Origin: Nitrospinota bacterium
Lineage (GTDB): Bacteria; Nitrospirota; Thermodesulfovibrionia; Thermodesulfovibrionales; UBA1546
Direction of reading: 5' to 3'
Assembly (NCBI GenBank): GCA_018896985.1
Contig: JAHILQ010000125.1
Location: 1-13,839 of the forward strand
DNA length: 13,839 bases
How positions within the stretch are numbered: position 1 is the first letter of the stretch; every line of letters begins with the position of its first letter. The notes under the pieces are model-generated. The model was not told the origin of the DNA. It searched no databases and saw only the letters and a program-made list of their open reading frames with translations. Below, in pieces: positions 1 through 6,059 of this stretch. The translations under genes and the position numbers were made by a program.

Positions 1-355
1 AAGTTCAATATTCCTTTCCTTAAATCCAAGCGCCTTGAGGTAGTCTTTTACGAGCCTTGCATCATCATATGAATAATCAGATTTTGGTAAAGCTTGATAT
101 CCTTCGATGCCTATGACAACTGCTACATCATTATCACCAAATATTCTTTCTGCTATTGCAAAAGAGGGTTTGTCTATGTCTGTTTCTATAGACTCAGGCT
201 TAGCCTCCTTCTTTTGTGATTTAGTCGCGCCTTCAACTGCCGCCTGCACAATCGTTGTAAGGTCTTCTTTGGTTAAACCTGTAGCAACATTAGTTTTGGG
301 CTCTACCTGCTTGGGCTTAAGTCTATTTAACGTTTCAACGCCTAAATTGGCCTTA

Positions 356-369
356 TTATATGTTATATG
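356..369. repeat. 7-bp exact tandem duplication causing a frameshift
   Basis: TTATATG is present twice in tandem (356-362 and 363-369). On the minus strand it turns EAYNKANLG into EAYNI followed by two stops. Removing one copy joins the ankyrin part to the linker and caspase part of the broken gene. Confidence 0.88.
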
Positions 370-638
370 CTTCTCTATTGGCAGGAGTGCTTAAGTATGG
401 CAGATTATTCGATGCATGTTCTTTTAGCCCATATATTGCTAAATCCAAATCCGCACCTTTATTTAATAATATCTTAGCAGTCTCCAGTTGACCGTTATAT
501 ACCGCAAAACTTAATGCGGTAAGATTCCCAAATCTCTCATTAGAATCGTATCCTTTTTCCAGAAGTCGTTTCGTTATATCATTACATCCGCCGCCGGCAG
601 CGTAGTACAATAATAATGGACATTGACCACCCTTATTA

Positions 639-659
639 AGTACCTCATAGTACCTCATA
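639..659. repeat. 10-bp exact tandem duplication causing a frameshift
   Basis: The unit AGTACCTCAT occurs twice back to back (639-648 and 649-658) and the period holds for one further base. It lies inside the broken ankyrin-caspase gene. With two copies, the minus-strand frame hits TGA just after NAYEVL. With one copy it reads on as NAYEVLNKGGQC. Confidence 0.9.
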
Positions 660-807
660 AGCATTGTCAATCAAGATCCTGTATATTTCACTTCTGCATG
701 TATAACCGCCCTCAAACGCCCACATATATGGTGTGAGTCCATACTCCCCTTTTTCACATGCATTAGAGCCTTTAGCCATGAAGTCTTTAACAGCATTGAT
801 ATCACCA

Positions 808-848
808 CTTTTTGCTGCCGTACTTAAAGGCGTCATAGACACACAGCC
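808..848. repeat. 41-bp exact direct repeat, copy 1, shared by the two ankyrin-caspase genes
   Basis: Identical to 2658-2698. It encodes the lipobox Cys and first ankyrin residues (GCVSMTPLSTAAK) in both paralogues. It is the best conserved piece of the gene duplication and a possible substrate for recombination that would delete the DNA between the copies. Confidence 0.9.
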
Positions 849-941
849 ATTAATGAAGCTGAATGCTGTAAGGATTAAAATATATGCTGATAAAGTTTTT
901 AAATCACCCAATCTTTTCATAACCCCACCTCCTTTAAAAAA

Positions 942-1286
942 CTATCGCCCTTCCTCCTCTAATATATTCTCAAGAAATAACAGGTCTTCCTTATCTCTTG
1001 GTCTAACACCCTGTTTTGTCTTTACCATCGTGGAAATATCTGCAATAGGAATACGGACACCCTTAAATTCGAAATATTCTATCACTGCCTTATCAAAAGT
1101 AATATCGCAAGCCTTTTTAAGCAGGTCTATGTCCTCTGTAGCCCTTGGGAATCCATAGTAGTTCATGGCAAAACCGCCAATCAGGACATATTTTACGCCC
1201 TTTTCATTGAGTTTCTTGCAAACAGCTAAGAGATCATCTATCGTTGGTGGCCGGGACTTTGGCCCCTCAGCATCCTGTGCCGCCAC
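942..1286 (-). CDS. Nucleotidyltransferase (AbiEii/DUF6036-like) with the middle of the fold missing
   Basis: 114 residues from a GTG start at 1286, with GAGGAGG placed 7 nt upstream inside the preceding gene. The N-terminal part is a good match to minimal nucleotidyltransferases: IGGFAMNYYG with the Gly-Gly at residues 37-38, then RATEDIDLL with the D-x-D metal pair at 52 and 54. The sequence then runs straight into KKACDITFDKA, which in the family follows a second xVDLL motif about 50 residues further on. I infer an in-frame internal deletion, probably between two copies of the DLL-coding sequence near 1119-1127. That removes the strand carrying the third catalytic acid. The C-terminal part (GVRIPIA...RPRDKEDLLFLE) looks normal. 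Related proteins are often toxins of type II or IV pairs. This one may be catalytically dead. Confidence 0.72.
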   Translation of the reverse strand: MAAQDAEGPKSRPPTIDDLLAVCKKLNEKGVKYVLIGGFAMNYYGFPRATEDIDLLKKACDITFDKAVIEYFEFKGVRIPIADISTMVKTKQGVRPRDKEDLLFLENILEEEGR

Positions 1287-1435
1287 TTTTCAGCCTCCTC
1301 AAAAGTCCTAAATTTAAAAACTCCACGGGGTATAAAAACCTTATCTCTCCTGAATTCCACAATCAAATGAAAGAATTTATTTAATTCCTCACTAAACCCT
1401 TTCTTATGTACTCTTACTTCACCTACAGTCTTCAT
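1238..1435 (-). CDS. Small protein paired with the nucleotidyltransferase, possible antitoxin
   Basis: 65 residues starting at ATG 1433-1435, overlapping the nucleotidyltransferase gene by 49 bp in another frame. The core is FIPRGVFKFRTFEEAEKW, a pattern I associate with small proteins encoded just upstream of nucleotidyltransferase genes. I cannot name a family with certainty. The C-terminal residues (MLRGQSPGHQR) lie in the overlap. The overlap places the downstream ribosome site inside this gene, so translation of the two is probably coupled. No signal peptide or DNA-binding motif is evident. An antitoxin role is inferred from the gene arrangement only. Confidence 0.6.
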   Translation of the reverse strand: MKTVGEVRVHKKGFSEELNKFFHLIVEFRRDKVFIPRGVFKFRTFEEAEKWRHRMLRGQSPGHQR

Positions 1436-1474
1436 TTCGTTTATCTTTTAGTCTTTCTTATAGCAATTGTAACA

Positions 1475-2824
1475 TCAATCCCTCAAAAACACCTTCTTTT
1501 TTTCAGGCGCAATCAACTGCGGAGATTGTTCGTTGTTATAGACTTTTCTGGCTATCTTTTCCACCTGTGGTTTCATGTAATTGAAAAGTTCTCCAAGCTC
1601 TATTATGCCGTCTTTGATTCCCTTTAACATAAAGTAAGTAAACAGTCCATGCCCTTTTTCCTCGTATGTTGAGCTAATCTGGTCTCCTGATGAGGCGGAC
1701 AGGACTATCATATTTTTTGAAAGCTTTATATCCTGTTCAAGGTTCATTACAAGCGGCCTCGCTCCTTTTGCTATTACAGACTTTCCACCTGCTCCTGAGA
1801 AACAGGAGTCAAGTGCAACGATAATCTCCTTTGCCTGAAGTTTATTCAGCGATTCATAGAGTTTCTTCAGAGGATAACCTGTCTGCTCTATAAAAGATGG
1901 GTCTCCGTCATAAGGCACAAGATAGGCATCCCCTGTCTTTGTATTCGGCGCGCCATGTCCCGAATAGTAGATAAACACAGAGCCGTCTTTCTCTACATTG
2001 TTAAAAAGCCATTTTTCAAAGTATTTCTCAAAATCGCTTTTGGCTGCATGGTCATTTAATAGTGTTACAACATTCTCCTCTGGATAGCCCATCACCTTTG
2101 TGAGATATTCTGTCATTGTCTTTGCATCAGCTACCGCATAATCAGCCTTTGGAAGTTTTTGGCGATATTGCTCAATGCCGATAACAATGGCATAGGAGTT
2201 TTTGTTCGGTTTGGCCTTCACCAAAGGAAGTTCGTCAACATCGGATTTGATAATCGGAAAGACTTCTTGAGATGGTTTGGAGGCTGCTATTACAGGCTGG
2301 CTGGCAATTTCCTGCTTTGGTCTTAATCTTTCGAGCATCTTAACACCTGCCTGGACGGCAGTCTTGCCATAATAAGATGAGCTTCTTTCCAAATTTACTA
2401 TTGCAGCATCTATATCAGCTCCTTTTCCAATGAGAAGTTTGGCTGTATCTGTCTTGCCAAAGGCAGCAGCGTAGAATAGCGGGGTCCAGCCACGATTGTT
2501 CTTAGCATTTACATCAGCGCCCTTCTCTATGAGGAACTTTACAGCCTCTGGATGACCTTCCAATGCCGCCGACATCAAGGCAGTATTGCCAGAATCGTTT
2601 TTTTCATTAACATCAGCGCCCTGATTTAGCAATTCTTTTACCGCATTAATATCACCCCTTTTTGCTGCCGTACTTAAAGGCGTCATAGACACACAGCCGG
2701 CCATCACCATACCTACAAGCAGGATAAAGATTGCGCTGATTATCAAAACAACACCCCTCTTTAATTCTCCCCTTGCCAAGGGGAGACACAGAGGGGTAAT
2801 CTTTTTTAAGCCTAATTTTTTCAT
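1475..2824 (-). CDS. Ankyrin-repeat caspase-like (peptidase C14) lipoprotein
   Basis: 449 residues. The signal peptide ends in VMAGC, predicting lipidation at Cys44 and exposure to the periplasm or outer membrane. Three ankyrin repeats follow at about 46-142 (GADVNEKNDSGNTALMSAA and similar), then a variable linker to about 205. The caspase-like domain starts at YAIVIGIEQY. The catalytic dyad is visible: His290 in YYSGHGA and Cys341 in ALDSCFSG. Family members cut after specific residues and act in cell-death or signalling contexts, with the ankyrin repeats probably binding the target. The n-region of the signal is unusually long because a palindromic repeat is inserted in frame (residues 10-24). 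The gene follows the PIN toxin gene by 24 bp and resembles the broken copy at the left edge, so the pair arose by duplication. Confidence 0.93.
   Translation of the reverse strand: MKKLGLKKITPLCLPLARGELKRGVVLIISAIFILLVGMVMAGCVSMTPLSTAAKRGDINAVKELLNQGADVNEKNDSGNTALMSAALEGHPEAVKFLIEKGADVNAKNNRGWTPLFYAAAFGKTDTAKLLIGKGADIDAAIVNLERSSSYYGKTAVQAGVKMLERLRPKQEIASQPVIAASKPSQEVFPIIKSDVDELPLVKAKPNKNSYAIVIGIEQYRQKLPKADYAVADAKTMTEYLTKVMGYPEENVVTLLNDHAAKSDFEKYFEKWLFNNVEKDGSVFIYYSGHGAPNTKTGDAYLVPYDGDPSFIEQTGYPLKKLYESLNKLQAKEIIVALDSCFSGAGGKSVIAKGARPLVMNLEQDIKLSKNMIVLSASSGDQISSTYEEKGHGLFTYFMLKGIKDGIIELGELFNYMKPQVEKIARKVYNNEQSPQLIAPEKKKVFLRD
2658..2698. repeat. 41-bp exact direct repeat, copy 2
   Basis: Second copy of the repeat at 808-848, in the same orientation. 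Flanking bases are also similar but carry substitutions. Confidence 0.9.
2753..2797. repeat. Palindromic repeat inserted in frame within a signal-peptide coding region
   Basis: Nested inverted repeat: outer arms ACCCCTCT (2753-2760) and AGAGGGGT (2790-2797), inner arms CTCCCCTT (2767-2774) and AAGGGGAG (2778-2785). It resembles the small dispersed CCCCTTGGCAAGGGG-type elements found in many bacterial genomes. It is 45 bp, hence 15 codons, and encodes residues 10-24 of the ankyrin-caspase lipoprotein. The paralogue at 1-920 lacks it. Confidence 0.8.
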
Positions 2825-2848
2825 AACCCCGCCTCCCTAAAAAAGTTT

Positions 2849-3286
2849 TTATCTAACTCTCTTTTCTAAGATTTTCAGAAAACTATTCGCATCAACAATC
2901 TGTATGCCTCTGTAGTGCTTCAGGTTTAATAAGTGACCATCGCCTGAGACGATATAATCCGCCTCCCCTTCAATAGCACAGGCAATGAACTTATTGTCTT
3001 CGGTATCTTTTTTGACCTTTTGAATCTTATAAGAATCTTCTGTCAGAATTGCGCCTTCGTAAAGGAATGATGCCATATCATCAATAATTTCCTCGGTCAA
3101 ACCATATTTGTTATAGATATAGTCCCTATGAATGACTTCAAAAATCTCATGGTTTATTAAAATAGAAGTGACTGCTTTGAACACTTCCTTCTTTGCAAGT
3201 TCAAGGACTTTTCTTGGAGAGCCTTTTGGAGAGATTACTCCACTCACGAACACGTTTGTATCTATGACTGCCCTAATTACAGCCAA
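2849..3286 (-). CDS. PIN-domain toxin (COG1569-like, VapC-related ribonuclease)
   Basis: 145 residues, probably starting at TTG 3284-3286. The PIN fold is recognisable from IDTNVFVSG (Asp9), the acidic residues Glu47 and Glu50, DNKFIACA (Asp97) and SGDGHLL (Asp116), which together make the metal-binding acidic site of PIN ribonucleases. Length is typical for the COG1569 group of putative toxins. Its start overlaps the end of the upstream small gene by 14 bp, the usual arrangement of a toxin-antitoxin operon and a sign of coupled translation. Downstream, the ankyrin-caspase lipoprotein gene begins only 24 bp after the stop, so it could share the transcript. Substrate RNA cannot be told from sequence. 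Confidence 0.88.
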   Translation of the reverse strand: MAVIRAVIDTNVFVSGVISPKGSPRKVLELAKKEVFKAVTSILINHEIFEVIHRDYIYNKYGLTEEIIDDMASFLYEGAILTEDSYKIQKVKKDTEDNKFIACAIEGEADYIVSGDGHLLNLKHYRGIQIVDANSFLKILEKRVR

Positions 3287-3521
3287 TGCCTCTTACCTCA
3301 GCAATTGCCCTTTTTACGTCTTTAGAAACTTCCTTCTCTGAAAATTTGATATTCTTCTTGCCAAGATATTGCAAAGCCCTCCCGAACCTTTCCTGCCATG
3401 TCGAAACTTTCTCTCTCTGCAGTTTCTTTTTTAAGACCAGTTTTTCATCAGGTGTAAGCTGGTCAATCACGCTTAGAAGCTTCTGAAACGGCACTTCAAG
3501 TTTTATAGTCTTTGTTGCCAT
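3273..3521 (-). CDS. Probable antitoxin partner of the PIN toxin
   Basis: 82 residues starting at ATG 3519-3521, chosen because GAGGAGGTGCTT lies directly upstream. A GTG at 3548 is in frame but lies within the promoter repeat. The N-terminal half (TIKLEVPFQKLLSVIDQLTPDEKLVLKKKL) looks like the short alpha-helical proteins paired with COG1569 PIN toxins, in which a helix predicted from LTPDEK onward is common. The C-terminal part (STWQERFGRALQYLGKKN...KRAIAEVRG) is basic and probably wraps the toxin. It overlaps the toxin gene by 14 bp. Antitoxin identity rests on operon position and size, not on a clear DNA-binding motif. Confidence 0.75.
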   Translation of the reverse strand: MATKTIKLEVPFQKLLSVIDQLTPDEKLVLKKKLQREKVSTWQERFGRALQYLGKKNIKFSEKEVSKDVKRAIAEVRGIGCN

Positions 3522-3540
3522 AAGCACCTCCTCTCTCAGA

Positions 3541-3588
3541 TATTGCACCTATTTTATCACAATTATTGCACCTATTTTATCACAATTA
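3541..3588. repeat. 23-bp perfect tandem repeat in the toxin-antitoxin promoter
   Basis: Two exact copies (3541-3563 and 3564-3586) plus two more matching bases. On the minus strand each copy contains TGATAAAAT, which reads as an extended -10 element (TG-N-TAAAAT), at 3551-3559 and 3574-3582. The array ends about 20 bp before the antitoxin start. It may be a duplicated promoter, paired operator sites for an autorepressor, or both. Confidence 0.85.
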
Positions 3589-3591
3589 AAT

Positions 3592-3621
3592 TTATACTAA
3601 ATAATCCAATCCTAAGTATAA
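3592..3621. promoter_or_regulatory. 7-bp dyad upstream of the toxin-antitoxin operon
   Basis: TTATACT (3592-3598) and AGTATAA (3615-3621) form perfect inverted arms with a 16-nt spacer, immediately upstream of the 23-bp tandem repeat. The position fits an operator for the downstream operon. The arms are short and AT-rich, so chance is possible. Confidence 0.35.
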
Positions 3622-3658
3622 CCTTACTTTCTGCCCGCATTGTAAGTCAAGGTAATTT

Positions 3659-3793
3659 TCACTCTCCGTAAAACCTCACCTTATCAATCCAGAGTGTGCC
3701 TTTGACCTGCGAGTTCTGGCTGCTGGGCACGCCTATGCCAACAGCCTCCACGCGGCTTAGATCAAGAATCTGAACCGCAAAAAATCTTTTCAT
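3659..3793 (-). CDS. 44-residue reading frame, likely remnant C-terminus of a ligand-binding beta-sandwich domain
   Basis: ATG 3791-3793 overlaps the TGA of the FlgO-like gene (ATGA), so it could be translated by re-initiation. The product begins MKRFFAVQILDLSRVEAVGI and ends GTLWIDKVRFYGE. An ending of this kind (strand, then W/V-I-D-x-V/I-R-F) is typical of carbohydrate-binding, galactose-binding-like domains, in which it forms the last strand. There is no room for a whole domain. It is either a truncated gene whose first part was lost when it joined the FlgO-like gene, or a small true gene. I favour a remnant, because nothing before the ATG continues the domain. Confidence 0.5.
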   Translation of the reverse strand: MKRFFAVQILDLSRVEAVGIGVPSSQNSQVKGTLWIDKVRFYGE

Positions 3794-4257
3794 TTTTTCA
3801 CCCCTTTTGTTTTTCTGAAGAAACCGCTGTAGGATGCAATAAGCCTGTTATCAGGTGATAAAACCTTTATGTCCAGCTTCCATTTATCGCCGCCTTTAAA
3901 CGGAAGAAACATTCCCGTAACCAAAGCGCCTCCGCCGCTCGGTTGCGAGTCGTACCGACTGTCTACAATCGTAAAATTCGTCTTGCCTAAAGCCTCCATC
4001 TGCTTCCTGAATTCAACAGAAGCTGTTTTCCCCATCTTTGAGGGGTTGCCCTTAATATCCTTAAAATCCGTTACTGTAACAGACTTTATGTTTCTTCTTG
4101 TTATTTCTCCTGCGATAATCACTGCTATGTCTCTTAACTTCTGAACTTCTTGTTTAGACAGAGGCGGGGTTTTTTTCTGCTCCCTTTCAGCTGGCAGGAC
4201 ATTCGCCGAAAACATGAACAAGATAATAAAGGCGGCCAGCATGCCGAGTATTTTCAT
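3790..4257 (-). CDS. FlgO-like exported protein (TolB_N/CsgG-related fold)
   Basis: 155 residues starting at ATG 4255-4257, which overlaps the stop of the transglutaminase gene by one base (TAATG), so the two are translationally coupled. A signal peptide (MKILGMLAAFIILFMFSANVLPA) has no lipobox cysteine. The mature part contains IAGEITRRNIKSVTVTDFKDIKGNPSKMG, then FRKQMEALGKTNFTIVDSR, the pattern of the FlgO domain: an organelle-like N-terminal strand with V-T-D-F, a helix, then a second strand ending in V-D-R/S. FlgO is an outer-membrane protein of the Vibrio flagellar disk and is related to TolB-N and CsgG folds. The C-terminal half (GALVTGMFLPFKGGDKWKLDIKVLS) fits the same fold. No flagellar gene is nearby, so I do not assign the gene symbol. 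Confidence 0.7.
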   Translation of the reverse strand: MKILGMLAAFIILFMFSANVLPAEREQKKTPPLSKQEVQKLRDIAVIIAGEITRRNIKSVTVTDFKDIKGNPSKMGKTASVEFRKQMEALGKTNFTIVDSRYDSQPSGGGALVTGMFLPFKGGDKWKLDIKVLSPDNRLIASYSGFFRKTKGVKK

Positions 4258-5984
4258 TAAACCCTTCCCCTCACCTTAAACACAAAATCATAATTCAGCA
4301 GGTCTTCCCATTTATATCCCTTAACTGTTGAACGTGTATCGTCTCCGTCCCCATAAGCATTGCTGGGAATAAAGAACCAGTTTACTATCGCCTCTCCTGA
4401 ATGCCTCATGACTATCCAGTATCTTCCTTTTTTCAGTTTTACAGGAGTATCAGAGGGGAAGGTAAAATCCACCCAGTAATAGCCGGGTCTTTTTTTAATA
4501 TCTTCTATAAAGAGTGGCTTTGACCGCACGCCTGAGAGACTCGGTCTTCCGTCTTCATCTGTTACGAGGTCAATATAAATAGTCCCATCTCCCCCAAACT
4601 TCTTCATGGCAAGAGATACAGACTGAATATTCAGAGACTCGCCAATTTCAAATGCCTGCGCATAGACATATTGTGATGTCACATACTCTGCGGTCTCTTT
4701 ATCAAGAATCCTTGTAGCAACATTTCCAACAGTTTGATAGGCATCAACAAGTGCCGGAAATTCCATATTGCCGAATTCAACAATGCCCTTCTTTTTAGGA
4801 GGAACAGGCTTGGGCGGAAGGGGTTTAACCTCAGGCTCAGGTTTCGGCATAGGCAAAGGCTTGACCTCCTGTTCAGGCTTTGGTATAGGGATAGGTTTAA
4901 CAAATGGTTCGGGTTTTGGCGTTACGGGCGGCAATGGTTTTTCAGGCAGCACCTTTGCCATGAGATTATTGCTCATAATATAAGATACGGGAGCATTTTT
5001 AGATGCCCTCAGTTTAATATTTGTTTCGTCATTGGTAAAAAATGCTTCTATATTTTCATTGTATTGAGGCAGATAAGGCGATGCAGACCATGAGTCATTA
5101 ATATCCTTTGAATCAAGTCCGTGCGTCTGTTTGATATGCCTTGTTGAAGTAAACTGTCTTGACTGCTGCGGATCATAGGAAAGCCATCCTAAATCAGGAA
5201 AGAATATCTCCATCCACGCATGGCCTCCCTGCCCCATATCCTGCACAAGGTAGCCGTTTTCAACAGGAACCTTCCACTGACGCTTAAGGCTGATGCCGCC
5301 GACAATTCTGGAAGGAATGCCCGCTGCCCTTAGCAATGCCATTGAAAGATGCGCAAAGTTCTGGCAATTGCCCTTGCCTGTTTTGAGCGTGTGTATCGCA
5401 TCGTATTGAGGAGGGTTGTAAGTGTACTTTACATTGTCAGCAACCCAGTTAAGTATAGCGTCCACAGCATCGTGAGTTGTCCTTGCATTGACTGTAAGTC
5501 TCCTTGAAAGGGCTATGATTTCTTCATTATCGCTCTGCACCATCTGTGTCGGCTTGAGAAATACCGCGTCGTCATTAGGTATGCCGTTTGGAGGGAATGC
5601 GGCGCTGCTCTCCATTGAACGCAGCTCTGATTTTATGCGCGCATCAAATGATATTGTGATATTGACGCTCTGCCTCAGATTTTCCCACTTTGCCTTCTTG
5701 AATCTGTTGCCAAATTTATCTATATCGTCAACAACTGACACTGGTTCTGGAGTGAATTTTATATTCAAACCGTCAACGCTCTGTGACGTTGCTTTGTTGG
5801 AGAATTCGGTCGGAAGAGCGAATTTAAAGGTTAGTGTCTTCACCCCTTGCTGGACATCAAAGCTGATCTGCTGGGACATCCTTATCCTGCTTTCCAGATC
5901 TCCGTCAAGAATAAGGGTCTTAGCTGCAGAGGGCAGCGGCGAAAAAATAATAATAAAACAAAGGCACAATACTATGAATGGCAT
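4257..5984 (-). CDS. Exported transglutaminase-like protein with proline-rich spacer and C-terminal beta domain
   Basis: 575 residues from ATG 5982-5984, chosen for the AGGGA site 6-7 nt upstream and because the signal peptide starts there. An upstream in-frame ATG at 6050 lies in a hairpin and lacks a ribosome site. After the signal (ending PLPSAA) comes a beta-rich N-terminal region to about 150, then a transglutaminase core with the full triad: Cys207 in GKGNCQNFAHLSMALLRAAG, His255 in GGHAWMEIF and Asp271 in WLSYDP. Such cores act as cross-linking enzymes, peptidases or amidases in the periplasm. Residues about 346-400 are a Pro-Lys-Glu repeat spacer. The final 170 residues form a beta-sandwich-like module (YIDLVTDEDGRPS, GYYWVDFTF, KKGRYWIVMR), possibly a binding domain. 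It is embedded in the FlgT/CsgG/FlgP/FlgO-like cluster. Confidence 0.85.
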   Translation of the reverse strand: MPFIVLCLCFIIIFSPLPSAAKTLILDGDLESRIRMSQQISFDVQQGVKTLTFKFALPTEFSNKATSQSVDGLNIKFTPEPVSVVDDIDKFGNRFKKAKWENLRQSVNITISFDARIKSELRSMESSAAFPPNGIPNDDAVFLKPTQMVQSDNEEIIALSRRLTVNARTTHDAVDAILNWVADNVKYTYNPPQYDAIHTLKTGKGNCQNFAHLSMALLRAAGIPSRIVGGISLKRQWKVPVENGYLVQDMGQGGHAWMEIFFPDLGWLSYDPQQSRQFTSTRHIKQTHGLDSKDINDSWSASPYLPQYNENIEAFFTNDETNIKLRASKNAPVSYIMSNNLMAKVLPEKPLPPVTPKPEPFVKPIPIPKPEQEVKPLPMPKPEPEVKPLPPKPVPPKKKGIVEFGNMEFPALVDAYQTVGNVATRILDKETAEYVTSQYVYAQAFEIGESLNIQSVSLAMKKFGGDGTIYIDLVTDEDGRPSLSGVRSKPLFIEDIKKRPGYYWVDFTFPSDTPVKLKKGRYWIVMRHSGEAIVNWFFIPSNAYGDGDDTRSTVKGYKWEDLLNYDFVFKVRGRV

Positions 5985-6018
5985 AGATATTCCCTGAATG
6001 CAATAAAAAGGTAATAAA

Positions 6019-6051
6019 GATGAGCGGCAAGTTATAAACCCGCCACTCATC
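6019..6051 (-). terminator. Terminator-like hairpin after the FlgP-like gene
   Basis: In the minus-strand RNA, GAUGAGUGGC and GCCGCUCAUC (6042-6051 and 6019-6028) pair over 10 bp, including one G-U pair, around a 13-nt loop. The U-rich tail UUUAUUACCUUUUU follows. It starts 8 nt beyond the FlgP-like stop. It could end or attenuate transcription before the transglutaminase gene. Confidence 0.6.
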
Positions 6052-6059
6052 CGTTAAAT

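Larger units (their letters stand above)
1..920 (-). pseudogene. Ankyrin-repeat caspase-like lipoprotein, second copy, broken by two frameshifts, 3' end outside window
   Basis: Starts at ATG 918-920 behind a strong AAAGGAGGT ribosome site. The protein begins with a lipoprotein signal (FINGC) and then the same GCVSMTPLSTAAK segment as the intact paralogue upstream. Ankyrin-like repeats follow. A stop is reached at 645, but the next frame continues the ankyrin region to 356. A third frame, from about 362 to 1, gives a linker and the N-terminal part of a caspase-like (peptidase C14) domain (VVIGIEGYQALPKSDYSYDDA), which leaves the window before the catalytic His and Cys. Both frame changes sit exactly on perfect tandem duplications, 10 bp at 639-658 and 7 bp at 356-369. 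Removing one copy of each restores one continuous frame. I infer a recently inactivated duplicate. Programmed or reversible slippage is the alternative. Confidence 0.85.

Noticed and set aside
356..670. Separate ankyrin-repeat gene starting at 670
   Set aside because: The start is an artefact of the 10-bp duplication; with one copy removed the frame is continuous with the gene starting at 920, and no ribosome site precedes 670.
2753..2797. Transcription terminator
   Set aside because: The palindrome lies inside a coding region, right after a start codon, with no U-run; a dispersed repeat is the better reading.
4768..4983. Gly-rich open frame on the plus strand
   Set aside because: It is the complementary reading of the Pro-Lys-Glu spacer of the transglutaminase gene; composition alone explains it.
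5985..6051. N-terminal extension of the transglutaminase-like protein to ATG 6050
   Set aside because: That ATG lies in the hairpin after the FlgP-like gene and lacks a ribosome site; the signal peptide begins properly at ATG 5984 behind AGGGA.
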